From assembly GCF_003073045.1 (NCBI RefSeq), contig NC_037603.1, forward strand, positions 18,234,192 through 18,298,191: a stretch of DNA of 64,000 bases, given 5' to 3'. The notes under the pieces were generated by a model. The model saw only the letters and a list, made by a program, of their open reading frames with translations, ran no database searches and had not been told where the DNA came from. Below are positions 47,297 to 60,107 of this stretch, in pieces; the stretch's first letter is position 1, and every line of letters starts with the position of its first letter. This DNA comes from Pomacea canaliculata. Lineage: Eukaryota; Mollusca; Gastropoda; Architaenioglossa; Ampullariidae. Position numbers and translations under genes: made by a program.

Positions 47297-48886
47297 TGTT
47301 TACAGAAGGAGGTTTGATTGGCTTGTTTTGATGATGTACACTGTATGTACACTAAAAATGTAGAAACATTTATTCATGAAATGTACACGTTTAAGGAAGA
47401 GGTGTGCTATGCAGTTTTAGGTGTTATGCCCGCCATCAGCCTTACCAGCCTAGCTACATTTTAACGGACAAAAAAGCTGAAATATTAATGAGGTTCAATG
47501 AAGGTAGGACATTAACAGCGCACAACTGCTCGCTTCCCTCCGATCTACTCACTAGGATCGTATCCAACACTCTGCTGAAGCACCTTAAGGGGTTTCGGTG
47601 TACAGGGGTGACTTTTTGGAACATTGCTTTTTTGACTGTTCTATTGTGTATATACATCGATGGGGCATGTTAAAAATAGTGAAATAGAAATGTTCCGTGT
47701 GAATATAACCATTGGTGGGTATGGCAAGATACAAAATGGCCGCCAAACAAATTTAGAAATTTAATGGCATCATAACCATGCTATATAGCACAAATCTGTT
47801 TGCGTCTGTTTGTTTACTTCATGCAATGGCTACAAAGTTATGCGGTGTCACAACTTAGTGCTTAATTAGCCTAACTAATTTTCTTCGCAAAATTTCAAAG
47901 AACTGCGTATAAACAAACAGCCGGCACATTTCTTTAAAGCAAATGTTTTCCTCTTACATCTTCAGTGTAGACTTTTTAAAAAAAATCTTCTCTGTATCTG
48001 TTGCGTTCTGGATCTTTTTTCCTTCATTAAAAAAACTCAAGAAGTTGCGTTTATTTATTACTGCACTAGAGATAAAACGGAAGGACTAGACACGCTCGAT
48101 GTCACTAATAATTTCTTCACGCTTATTTCCCTGCATCATCGACATCCTCGTCACGCACACGTTCGCTGACGTCAGAAGCAGTGCCGTAAATATTAATGTC
48201 ACGCGCAGGGCTGGAAGGGGAGAGGAGGGTACAGGTACTCCCCACACACACACACGCAAGAAATCTAACCACACCACCCGAAAACACCTTGCAAGGGAAA
48301 GCTAAGAGGACCGAGTGTGAAGTGGTTCTCAGATGGAGATTAAAGGGACACCCCCACCCCCTAACATTTCTAGGGACTGGGGTGAAAGGTGAAGCCAGAA
48401 AACTAAGTACGAGGGACGGACGAGTCAAGTACCGCTAATCAAGAAAAGCTGGTGACGGCCGCCCTGGCGCACGCTCGCTCACGAGACAAACCGATGCCTG
48501 CGAGGGGGGAGGAGATGGGGTCAGCAAGGAGAAACGGCGGGTTCAGGTGGAAGCCTCTACCCCCTCTCCTCTCTCGCGAGGCGGAGACAAGGGCACAGGA
48601 AGGTACTTAGGCAGCTGCTCCGAGGACAAATTGACAGAGCACTAGCCGCAGTTCCCTTCGTCATACCGTGAGGATCTTGGACAGATTACAGAGAAGAGAG
48701 AGAAAAGGCAAAACAAAACAAACCTAGCAAAGAGACGGGGAAAAAAATTCGACGGCCAAATCCTTGTTGTCCCCCTGAGCAGCGCGTGTGCACACATGTG
48801 ACGTCTGGCGCCCGAGCTGACTGCGAGGTGAGGAGGATCAGGCCATTGACCGCAAGCGAGGGAGGAAGAGAAAGGGGGAAGCAGTT

Positions 48887-49027
48887 GTGCTGCTGGGAAT
48901 ATTACGCGGCAGGCGCTGGAACCTTTGCGGTCGGATGTCTGACCGGCCCGCAGAAGAAGACGTGTGGTGTCTCCAGGCACAGGACGGCGGACTTGAAAAC
49001 GTGACAGACCCTCTCCGACTATCACCG
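48887..49027 (+). other. CpG-rich block with a candidate first exon
   Basis: Within a GC-rich stretch (about 48100-49170), ATG at 48935 opens MSDRPAEEDVWCLQAQDGGL and runs 31 codons to a donor-like CCG then gtgaga near 49027. Joined to the PNPLA exon at 60085 it would soon meet a stop, so it is not a coding start for that gene. It may be a noncoding promoter exon or belong to an unseen gene. Confidence 0.25.
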
Positions 49028-49199
49028 GTGAGACGCTTGGCTCGTAGTTTGGGTAGCACGTTGATGTGGGTCGTTTGTCTGGCACGTGTGATGACACGAG
49101 TTTGTAAGACGGGTCGCGCCCTGGGGTTGGCATTACGACGTTGCTGCCGCATGCCAGGTATGCGTTGTATAAGATGATACCTTCAGATTTCAGCATATC

Positions 49200-52100
49200 C
49201 TCATTCGTGTCTTCCTGTTGATCTCCTTTGCTCTCTCTCTCTCGACTCCTTTAGATGCTGACAGAAATGGCCAGATGTCAAGAGTTCCAGTACTCTCGGT
49301 ACCATCACGCCACATGTCATATTCTTCGCTGCCGGGTTCCTAAATTTCTGCTTAAATCTTTTGCGCTTAGTGTAACTACTTGACAGCGAAGTGTCTTGAA
49401 GTACTCCTTTTTTATTTCATGTTTTACTTTCTTTTTCACTTTCTACTTGCCTTCTTGTTACTAGTCACTTTTCTCTCCTATGTTCTCACTGCCTTTGTCA
49501 TTAGTAATAAATCCCCACAATCAGACACATACTCCCACCCACTCAGAAAATTATCTTTTAGTGTCTGTTAACATGTGAATCGCGTTCTTAGACTTTTTCA
49601 GAATAGCGCATTCAGTTCACTTGCAGAATATTTACAGCTGTACGAGACGCAAGTCATTGGTAACTTAGATGCCGACACTGTCCTTTCTTAATTCATTTTC
49701 TTCCTTTTTTATTTCATTTTTTTCTGTTTCCTTCATTTCTTTTTTCGTGTTTTCCCCCGCTTCGATTTTTTTTTTCATCCTCTTCTACAGAAAAGTCAGC
49801 TGACTGGTCCAAAGCTAAGTGGAGAGACGTATTTTTATTTATTTCATTATATATTTTGCATTTTAGAAGTTTGATACTCGAGGTAAATCATACTCCATTT
49901 TCTTTATATTGTTTTTCTTGTTTTATACGTGAAAATAATAACGCAATGTAATTTTTATAAATTTTGTAAGGGTGACGGCCCAGCCCGTAGACAAATACTG
50001 TATGTGTATGTATCGTCGTCGTGGTAGTTGTAGTTTTGTGATCGGATAGAATCGCTTGGTCGCCTTCCAGCAAATACGTGAAGACCACGTTGGAGTAAGG
50101 GCCTTTTCTGATCAGAATGCATTGCCCTCGAAAAACTTCTCGGGATTGGTATCGTCGCTTTTCAATTCGCCAACGATAATTGGCTGATATTAATTAATGG
50201 TATCGGTCATGTAGTCACAGTGCTGGACAGGAAATGTCTATAATTTCTTTCTTGTTTTCTTCATCTTGGACAACACCATGGCCGTCTCCTTTGTGAACCT
50301 AATGTACTGATTATAACTTTTATATTTGTTGATCGGTAAATGAAAGCTCAGAGTTTGCAGAACAGAGTGCTGTTGTTTGTTTCCTTTACTTTCATCTTTT
50401 AGAACATCACTAGAGGGGGTGGGAGTGGAGCTCACATCCTGCTTCTGACGTCACTGACAAACAGCCACCAAATTTTACGTCATGAAAGATGAGGTCGTGA
50501 CCTCTTTAAAAATCTCACCGAGAACTCCAATGTTCACAATTTTGTATTGTGAACGGAACAAAGTTTTTTCACTCGAATTTGGGGAATTTAATGTTAACAA
50601 ACGACGCCCTCTCATTTGAAAACAATTTTGCACTCTTGTTAACCTTTAAATATCGAAGACGCCTGTTGTAAAGTTCGAGAAAGCAGACGATAACCTCTGC
50701 CCTCTTTCTCACGTTTTGTAAGGAGTCGAATTTTGTTTATTTTTTGTGTCTTTTTTCAGCAATTTTTTTTTCTCAAGTCGACCATACTTAAGGGCGTGGT
50801 GCTGGTTAACACCAAGACAGCTGCTGTTGTGAGTCAGCTGGTCTTGACACATAAAGTTGAGATAAGCATGCCGTACCTGTCAGATTTGCAAATCTTTAGT
50901 GCTTCATCATAAAATGCCAGTGTGCACTTTCGCCTTTTATGTATTCCACAACGAGGCACTGAGTACTGTGTCGCCGCCTACGCTATCGGACTTGGCTGTT
51001 CTTGATAAATGACCAGGCACCCCCTTGTCTGGCCTGTCGTCTCCAGTACGTGACTTTCCTCCGAGTCACGCGTTTCCTTTTGCAATTTCCTGTTTTACTT
51101 TCTTGATAACTCTACTAGGAATTCCCCATATTAGGTCTTCTTTCTCTAACATGTCTGCTCGGACTGAGGCTTATTTATCTGAAAGATCCCCTATAACGGT
51201 CCTTACTCCTCTGAAACCTCTGGCGATTTCTCTGGAATATCCGCTAGAATTGGGTCTTATCGTTTATTTATTCATCCAATATCTTCATTTCCGTTTATTT
51301 GGTTGGTGCTATCAGATACCTCTTCATCAATTCCGCCAATGTTTAAAAAGGAACCAACCCGTTTTTTCTTCTGATTAGCAAATTTTAATATTTAGCATGC
51401 TAAATAATTTTATAATATAGTAAAGCTATCTTGCACACTAAACTGAAACCAGTCATTTAAAGAAAAACGAACACATTGAAATGTGGTAGGTCTTTAAAGC
51501 AGAAATGTTACATACCTACAGTTCAAATTATGTGCGTACTCTCTGGACCAACACGAAGCATATTAATCAAATTGTGCTTATAAATGAAACTAGAAGCTAA
51601 GTGGCAACACGACATTCATTTTTTCCCTCTTTTCCTTATTATCTATCAGTCTATATCTCTCTCTCTCTTTATATATATATGCTTTTTGAACTGTTGGACT
51701 ATGTCTCACGCAGTAAGTTTAGAAGCTCTCCAACTTGCTGCTACACTTAACCCGATGGCTCCTAAAATAATTTTTACGCAAATAAAAATATTTTCCCTTC
51801 ACGTGTAGAAATTATATATAGAATGTAGATATATACACGGTTAAAATGTTGTAATCGTTCTGTATCATACAAATTACAATTTGAATTTCACCGTTTCCGA
51901 TCTCCGAAGAAGTGAGCGAAATGGCTTAATGACTGCTGTCACCTCACTTGAATAAAACTGCCGGCAACTTCCGTGGTTGGGTGACCCTGCAGACTGCCCT
52001 TCCCTCTCAAGAAAAGTAACAAAAATCACGTGCTACACTTCGTGTTCGGACACGGCGGTAGTAGTAGGAGGAAGGTGGGTTGGGGAGCTATAGCTGGAAG

Positions 52101-53650
52101 TCGACATTTGCAGCTGGCTGCTTAACCCCCGCCATCCAACCCACACCTTCCTTCCTCTCTACATAAATAACCTCTAACTGTTTTTTTATTCACTTCAGTA
52201 GCTCAGTAGAAGCAGAGCTAGAACTTTCCACGAGCGAATGTCGCGAACGACAATGTCCTGCTCCTCTCTCACTCGCCCTCTCCCCCCTTTTCTGCCACGT
52301 TGTTGTTGATTTTGGGATGGGAAAAGCGGCTGATGGTGATTTCCGCACTGTTGGGTGGGTGGGAAAAGAAGTTTGCTTGCAGCACCCAGTGTTCCCAGGG
52401 GGTCACTTACCGGACCCGACACTGCTGAACTTTGGTGATCGGGACAAGAACCGGTGTGTTCAACGTGGCACGACCATCAGGCTAGACGATCGGCGTTGGG
52501 TATATTTATTGCAAGGAGCAAATGGGTGAGCAAAAAAAAAAAAAAACAAACAGTGTCTGTTACTTCGAGACGACGAGAGCTGGTCGTAAATAGTCCCCAA
52601 GAGGAGGCTAACAGCTCACTGGGGGCCAGTTACCTGAGGTACAATGCACGGGCAGGGAGCCATTTGCTAGACGCCAACAGGCCCTCTATGGTTGCCAGAG
52701 GCCGGTCATTGCGCTTATGTCATGTTTAGCGGGTTGTTTTTTTTTTTCCTCTCTCTTTCTTCCTATTTCTTTTGCAATCCAGCACAGCAGCAGGTCACGT
52801 GCACGAGAGATGAGGGAGGGACGACGTTGGTGAACCAGGCTTTTGTTTTTTCTTTGTCGTCTTTTTTTGGCAAACCACGGTAGAGTTGCGCATGGGCCGA
52901 GTACGGGTCAGAAAGGACGGCAGGAGGTTTTACTTGTTTGCAGCTCCTTTTTTCCTCTACAATCTACATCATCCCTTTTCCTTCCCATCAGGTGCTTCCT
53001 AAAGTCTGCCCATCCTTGATTTCTCGCTCGTCCATTACCCCCGTTTTTTTTTTTTTACAATAGTTTTTTTTTTTTTTCCTTTAACGTGTCCCATATTCCT
53101 TATGTTCCTCTTTCTTTCTCTGTACCTGCCTGGCTAGAGAAGAGCACGAGGTCGTTTGGGCTCATTAATGTCAGGCCAGGTTGACAAGTCTGCACCCATC
53201 GCAATCATTCTCTGCTGTTGTCTTCCGGTTTTCCGTGTGACCTTCTCTCGTCGTTTCCTTTTATTTTCCTTTTTTGGCATAACGCCTACGTAGCCCCTCC
53301 CTTTTCTCGTCATTTGCTTTTATTGTTTTGTTTCTTTGTTGCTTTGTTGTGGCTTAAGATCAGTCTGAGAGTATAGTGTTTTGCCGCCTGGTTCATTAGC
53401 AAGGTAGAGTTATTGGGGTTTGGATGACGGATGAGCTGTGACATTTGTACGATCATCGTCCTCGCCCAGAAGACGCACGCGTTCATTCGTGAAAGTGTGT
53501 GTGAGGGAGAACACACGAAGCTATCTGGTAATTAGTGAGCAGTGACTAAATAGCCTCATGCATCAGTCCATGAACATTTCCATCTTCGATCTTTTCATAT
53601 ATATATATATTAAAATCTTTGTTTCCATTTTTTTGGGGGGGAGGGGGACG
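49200..53650. other. Intergenic stretch, mixed composition
   Basis: T-rich tracts alternate with CpG-rich patches, mainly at 52000-52700. A 70-codon frame at 52317-52529 is not recognised. No transposon ends were seen. Confidence 0.35.
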
Positions 53651-53651
53651 T

Positions 53652-53812
53652 TCCAGTGGCTTATCGGTTAGCGCCTGTCACCAATACAGTGAAGGTTGGC
53701 TGTCTTGGGTTCAGCTCTCGTCTCGGGCACGCAGGTCTTTCTCTGCAGTGGCATCTGTTTACAGGGCTGGCTGCTTGGCAGGTATGTAGCCTTAGCTGCT
53801 GGCTCGGCGTGA
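53652..53812 (+). mobile_element. tRNA-derived SINE, copy 3 (best preserved)
   Basis: A-box-like gtggcttatcggttagcgcc, B-box-like gggttcagctctcg, then a body with ggtctttctctgcagtggca and tctgtttacagggctggctg. It is the clearest of the three copies at 44.6, 47.2 and 53.7 kb and defines the family here. Confidence 0.8.
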
Positions 53813-53829
53813 AACACATATTCCCCCCT

Positions 53830-56800
53830 ACCACCACCGCTTTCTCCTAGACTTCTTGTTTTTTTGTCTGTCGCATTTTCCGTCACACACTTCTCTCAAG
53901 TCCTATCTGCACTCTAGGCCCTTCCCTTCATGAATCTCTTGCACACACACCCAACCCTTATTGTCAAGTATAAAGGCAAACACAGGCGAATTTTTATACT
54001 GTATGACAACTATAAAACTACGTTTTTAAAAGTCTAGTGGGATGCCTTTTTTTTTTTTTGTACTTACTGACTGAGTAATGCTCAGTGCAAAATACTATTT
54101 CCCCAAATCTCGATAAATTCTACCCATTCCGTTCTCGAGATACATGTATAGAAACACCACGACACAGAAGCAGGTCCAATCTTAGCACGTTTATACACAG
54201 ATACAATTAATTAACATGTCCGCCCAGCTCTCCCAACGGTTGAGGGCTTCATGACGTAAGAGTATGTATAATCCTGACATATGTTGAGCCTTTTCTGCGC
54301 ATGGTGATATTTGTAGCGCGTGTCTCAAGACCGCAACGGGGAATGAGGGTAGTATTCAGCCATATGTGGGTAAACTGTATCTTGCGCAGAGCTGTACACA
54401 ATCATTAGAAAACAAAGACGACGACCATTTACATACAGACGTAGAAGAAAATTTATTCATTGACATGTCACCAGCTTCAAAACAAACTGTAGGAAGAACA
54501 TCACGACCACTGGGAACGATTTCTGGTGATGCTGTGATGATCGCCCAACAAAATAATAACACAGTTATATGTGCAGTGGCTGAGACTTTATTATTTTAAT
54601 TTTTTGTTGTCTTTTTATTTGTTTTAATTATTATTTGTGTGGGGTGGGGGATTAGGGGGGGTACGCTTGCTACATCTGACCTTTTAGGTTCATCATCGTT
54701 TGTGTGAGCATGATTCCGGTTCCCCTTCCGCTTTTCCTCCCGCTCGGCTGTCGGACGTGGTGGCACGAGATTGTGCGGTGAAGAATGCTTTACCGGCATG
54801 CTCATTTTCTGAGATTTACTTTTTTGGCAGCCGTTGCGTCATTTGAAGTCACGAGAAGAGAACAAACAGGCACAGAAGGGCTCAAACAAGGGCCCCGTGT
54901 AATTACAGACCTGTTATACATCGCCTGTCCTCTCTTTAGCGCGTGACAGGGTGGGCGGGGGTGCAGGACAAGTGGTGAGGGGAAGGAAGGATTGTTGAAG
55001 ACGTGAGGTGGTGGGGAAGGAATTGGAGGCCGTGGGAGGAAAAAGGCTGGCTGGCTGGCCGTCCGGACCGGCCGACAGAGGCTAAGCTGAGAACTGTGAG
55101 GTGTAGCTTAGAGACTGCTCGGCGCCTCACGTTTGGTGAAACGAATCGTGCGTGGAGCAGATTCTGTCCTGAAAAACAGGCTGAGCGTTGCTCACTTCCA
55201 TTTTGTTCAGCTCCCGATCCTTTTTTTTTTTTTTGGCAGTCATTTTTAGCTGCCCGCCCGTTTGCACGTCTGCACTGGAACCATTTCACACTAGAGAGAG
55301 AGTTTCGTCTGCACTCTACAAGTGCCAATTTATTAGCATTATTTAGGTTACCGATGTTTATAAAAAAAAAAAAATAAAATGAAATTGACCGTTGTGTCGT
55401 TCCGCCGAGTAACCAAGATATCTTTCCGAGGCGGTTAGCAGACAAACTTGCGTGTGACGAAGGACCAAGACGGACAGGAAGTGTCGGTGATTATTGCTAG
55501 GATTTGAACTCGTGATCGGTAGTGTCTCGTTAATTCAGATTTTAAAGTTAAAGTTTCAAAGCATAGTTTTAAAAATTATAGAAAACAGTCTGTCTCACTT
55601 GGTAAGCACTCTTGGTCATATGTCAGAAGGTCACGTGACGGAGAACGAGACTTCGTCTACGCGAACAAGAGTCCCGTGTAATTTCTCTTATTAAACACAA
55701 CATTTTATAAAACCTTCAACTTTTTCCACATGAACAGACGAGATTCAAATTAATCCCACTCTTTACGAGATTCTAAGTAGTTTTATTTTGCCATTACAAT
55801 CCCTCTAAAAACCAAACCGAAAGCAGGTGTCGTGAGATTATGCACAAATGATTTTAAGTTTCTTGAGCCCAGCCAAAAATTGTTTGTGGCGGCTGTGACA
55901 TCGAGATGTCAAACGCCGATCAAATATCATTTTTCACTATGAAAAATCTCAATACCAACAAAAAAAAAATCTGAAAAAAATCTGAAAACATGCACACTCG
56001 CACAGAGCAATGAGAAGCATGCTGTTCTCGCACCCGCTTATGCAAACTTAAAAAAAAAAACAAAAAAAAAAAACAACCAAAGTGGGTGTAGATGGGGTGC
56101 AGGGTAGGAAAGAGAAGAAACGTGTTTCTTTCCAACTTGCGTTCATTAACCTTCTCTTGCCGGTGCATCTTAGGTACGATTTCGACCTTTGCCTTTTTCC
56201 CCTTTTCTTTCTGGCATTTAAGATTTGCGCTCTCCCATCTTCGGTCTCGCCTACCTCTTTTATCCAGTATGGCAATGGACGAGGGTATGTGCATAAGATG
56301 AAATGAGTGGTAGGTGGTTTGCACCTGGCCTCGATAGAAGACAAGGCGGGGGTGCGTGCGCCGCGCACCTGGCGGGAAGGTAACCCACACCTCCTGAAGG
56401 GCCGAGACAGACACCTGAGTACAAACGTTTGATTCCACCATGGGACAAATATCTCTGGACAGCTGGCGGTCTGCCGAGACCAACTATTAGCCTTTCGCGA
56501 AGTTGCGGGTTGACAGATCTCAGTGAACCATTGGATATTTTTATATTCCGAATCGCTGTAAATTTGTGAAAATAATACTTGCATTGTTACTTTGTTCTTT
56601 ATTAGTTTTGTGTGTTTTTGTTTTGTTTTTTGCAAGGGTCGTCGATCTCCACTCCTCACAACTAAGAGCCAAGAATCGAAAAACACAACAGACCATAAAG
56701 CTCGGTGGAGCTTTTGTACTACCGTCAGCATGTGAGCTCACATCGTCTGCTTTGCTTCTTTGTGTTGATAGCGACTTTGGTAAATAGCCTCAAGTTAACG

Positions 56801-59800
56801 CTCAGAAAATTCGTCCTCAAGCAGTCGAGAGATATACATCCGACATCCTACACGACCTACAGCAACCGCGACGCCAGCCAGTGGCCAGTAGGCACTGGTG
56901 GTCACCTTTTACCTTTTGCCCAGTGACACGTGATTTTGAGCTAGCACAAACCCCCGACCCAGTTTGTAACGCACTTGCAAAAGTACCCGGCTCCAATTTT
57001 TATTGTATCTTTATCTCCTTTTTAGTCGTGTCAAGAGTGCGCTCGCGCGTGTGTGTGTGGTGCGTACATGACTTTTTTTCACCTTGATTTAATTTTTTGA
57101 TTGGTATGCCAAAATCAAATATTTGAGCAAAATTAGTTTCTTGGCACTAAAGCCAGCCACGAGCCGCGGTCGCCATGGCACCCTTTCAACGCAGGCATCT
57201 CGACCTTGTGCTGTAAATTCCTGGAGGTCGAGGGAGGAGAGAGCTCCTAGGAACGGGGTTAGTCGGGTGAGATAAATCGCCATTGTTTTTAGCCCGGAGG
57301 GCAACTTGGAATAGGGTTCAGTTTCTCTCTCTCTCCATGACAATCACTACATTGCTTTATGGTTTATAGTAGAATGAACTTATTTTTTTCAAGCCAGCAC
57401 CCCACCAACCCCATCCCACTCCTTTGTTGCAAAACAGCATGCATTCTGTTGGGCAAAACAGTATTTTTTAATGGTTCTCCGTTCCGAGACTTGTGTAGCT
57501 AGTACCGCGAAGATTTCAGTAATGTGGGGGTCACTGTTTTACCAAGGACGAACATTGCAGCCGTTGGATTCAACTTTCGACTGTATCGGTTTCAGGACTT
57601 CACGCTCGGCCGAGGCGGAGTTGCGCACAGTAAGAAAATGATAGGTTCAGGGGAGGTTACTGATCGTGAGCGCCGTTTAATAGCATGGCAATCACATTTT
57701 GTGTATACACTCTACCCACCCACCATAACCCAAGTGTACCCAGGTTGACGGTATGTATTCTTTCTCTCTCTCACACACATCTCGATCGCTTGGTTATTTC
57801 CGTCAGTCCATACTGTGACGCAGCTGCCGAGATGATTTGTTCACACACTAGCAGAGTTGAGGTGTGGTGTAAAGCCAACATCGTTGAGCGGCCGCCAAGA
57901 CAGCAAAGTGTTGGCCTTGTACAACTGCCCCAGATCCGAAACGAGTTGCAGGAAGGCAACGGATCATAAGAACAGATTGCCGTCTATTTCCCCTCTGCCC
58001 ACCCACTATTTTCGATCACACGTAGCGTTCACGGTCAGTAACCTCCCTAGAGATCAGAGGGTTTTTTCGTTATTGCACTGATGGCTAGTTAAGGTGACAA
58101 CGGTCCTTTCAGATCACCTCAGACTATTGGCTTGCTCTGTTCTCACCCCTATATCCTTGGCCACGGCTTTCACTGAAGCGTGAAATTTAGCAGCAGAACG
58201 TATGTAGAGCGTTGCTACTCATTCTTTAAAAAAAAAAAAGCTTGGCATTCGCATTACTGTACTAGATAGCAGACGATCGCAAGCCTTTAGGTACGCTTAA
58301 AAACATAACCCAAAGAGTTAAAAAAAAAAAACCTCTCTCTCTCACACACACACACACGTGCGCAAAGTTAAGAGAGGTTTACTTTTAACCAAAAAAAGCA
58401 GTTAAGGGAGTTGAGTCTTTGAAATGTATAAGGTGAATGGTGGATATCCTTAGCTTTATTTGCTTGTATAAGATCAGTTGATTTCTTTATACCCTTTTTT
58501 TTTCTAATAGACGGGCACCAGCCTGTGGGTGGAATGCTTTCGTGCCACACAAAAGGTTAGGGTGTGCTATATTAACCAAAGGCTGGGTCAGGATGTCGGG
58601 GTAAGAGAGTGAACCTGTGGAATGTTGAACAGAAGATTGTTTATATTTGTGTATATCTGCCTTCAGTAAATGTTGATAGTTGTCGAGGACCACTTGTAAT
58701 GCCTTAATAAGATGCACATTTTCATATGTTGTGTCATGAAAGTAAGTAGACAATTTATATTTATGAATAGACTGGTTCGGGCTGTGTCTTGAGCAATCAC
58801 ATATAAGTGGTTTGGCTAGAGTTGATTCCCAGCCTTCCTCCCCTACTCCATGCAAGCTTAGTCTAAGATGGCTTTTACTTGCCTGCTTGATAGATGATCC
58901 CAACCACTCTTCTGTTGTAAAGTAGTGGGCACGTTTACATGCACTCATGGTGTACAGATGTAATCATGCACTTGTATGAGTTGGCTGCAGCCACATGCCT
59001 ACTCACTTGTTTATGCATGCACATAGTACCAACATAAATAATAATAAAGAATGGTGTGGATTTTTGTTAGCCTCTCAAGAACAGAAGGACACTAGGACTT
59101 TGTACACCATCAACACATGAGTGTTTGTTTCCACACACTCATGTTGAGGGTGTTTGACATTAAAACATTGTGACAAAGATACAGCCTTACTGATATATTT
59201 GCGCTAGATATGTAAAGGATAATATTTGTGCCATACCTGGTGTTGTTATTTCTGTATTCTTTTTATATCGCTTTTTAGTTACAGACCTTTTTTCTTCAGT
59301 ATTTAGAGATGCATTTACACGCACAAAGTGCAATCCATGTAGATGTGCATACACCATACACAGATACATGCATGTAAACACACATAATGTACATATGCAT
59401 ACATCCAGGGAAATAATAAACATGCATTTATTACATTTAAGCACCAGAAGTGCTTGTTGTTGCACATGTATTAGAAGAAGTTAAGGGTTCTGTGTAGGCT
59501 CTATATAGCCATAATTGTTTTTGCACACGACGACTCAACATGAAGAACTTTTGATCATGATGGGTGCCATGAATTTAGGGTTTGAAGGGAATCCAGAGAC
59601 CCTGGTGTGTATTTGCCATTCACGTATGCTCAGTTTTCCCCTCTGTGTCATGTACACCTGTCCAGCCCTGAGAAAATGCTACCCTGTTTGTTGAGTGGTG
59701 GTAAGACAAAGGAACATTGTGTTGCCCAGGTCATGTTTGCTGTTTCCATTTGAGAGACTGTCCACGAGCTAGGGGCAAAGAAAGAAGACTGGGAAGTGAT

Positions 59801-60080
59801 CTGGGTCTGGCTGCTGCTCCAGGGGAATAATACTGCTGATTATTAGTAGCAGCAGCAATTTTTGGCATATAATCACAGGAATTTTTATCAACATTTCATT
59901 GGAAGTAATTTTAAGGAACCGATGTGATTTGTGTGTGTGAATCTATGTTTCATGTGTGCATGCATGCAGGTGTGAAAAGAGTGAATGAGAATAAAGCTGT
60001 GCACTGCACAGTATCATATTTCTGCTGTTTCAGTCCTAGCTTTTGGACCTCTTTTAAAGAGTTTGTTTTATTTTATTGTT
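53830..60080. other. Region left of the PNPLA gene, no recognised exon
   Basis: CpG-rich patches at 54850-55200, 56300-56500 and 57150-57300 could be promoters or enhancers. Long minus-strand frames at 55920-56731 have low-complexity composition and no family likeness. The part after 58500 is AT-rich and probably intronic if PNPLA transcription starts further left. Confidence 0.4.
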
Positions 60081-60107
60081 GCAGAGCTATTTTGGGTAAC
60101 TGCAGCT

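Noticed and set aside
48934-49027. Coding first exon of the PNPLA gene
   Set aside because: Its phase joined to 60085 runs into a TAA within a few codons, so it cannot supply the protein's start.
54936-55445. Overlapping long frames on both strands
   Set aside because: GC-rich composition with Phe/Lys runs from poly-A and poly-T tracts; no motif, no splice structure.
55920-56483. 187-codon minus-strand frame beside the 227-codon one
   Set aside because: Two long frames overlapping on the same strand in different phases point to base composition, not to two genes. The ends are runs of one residue.
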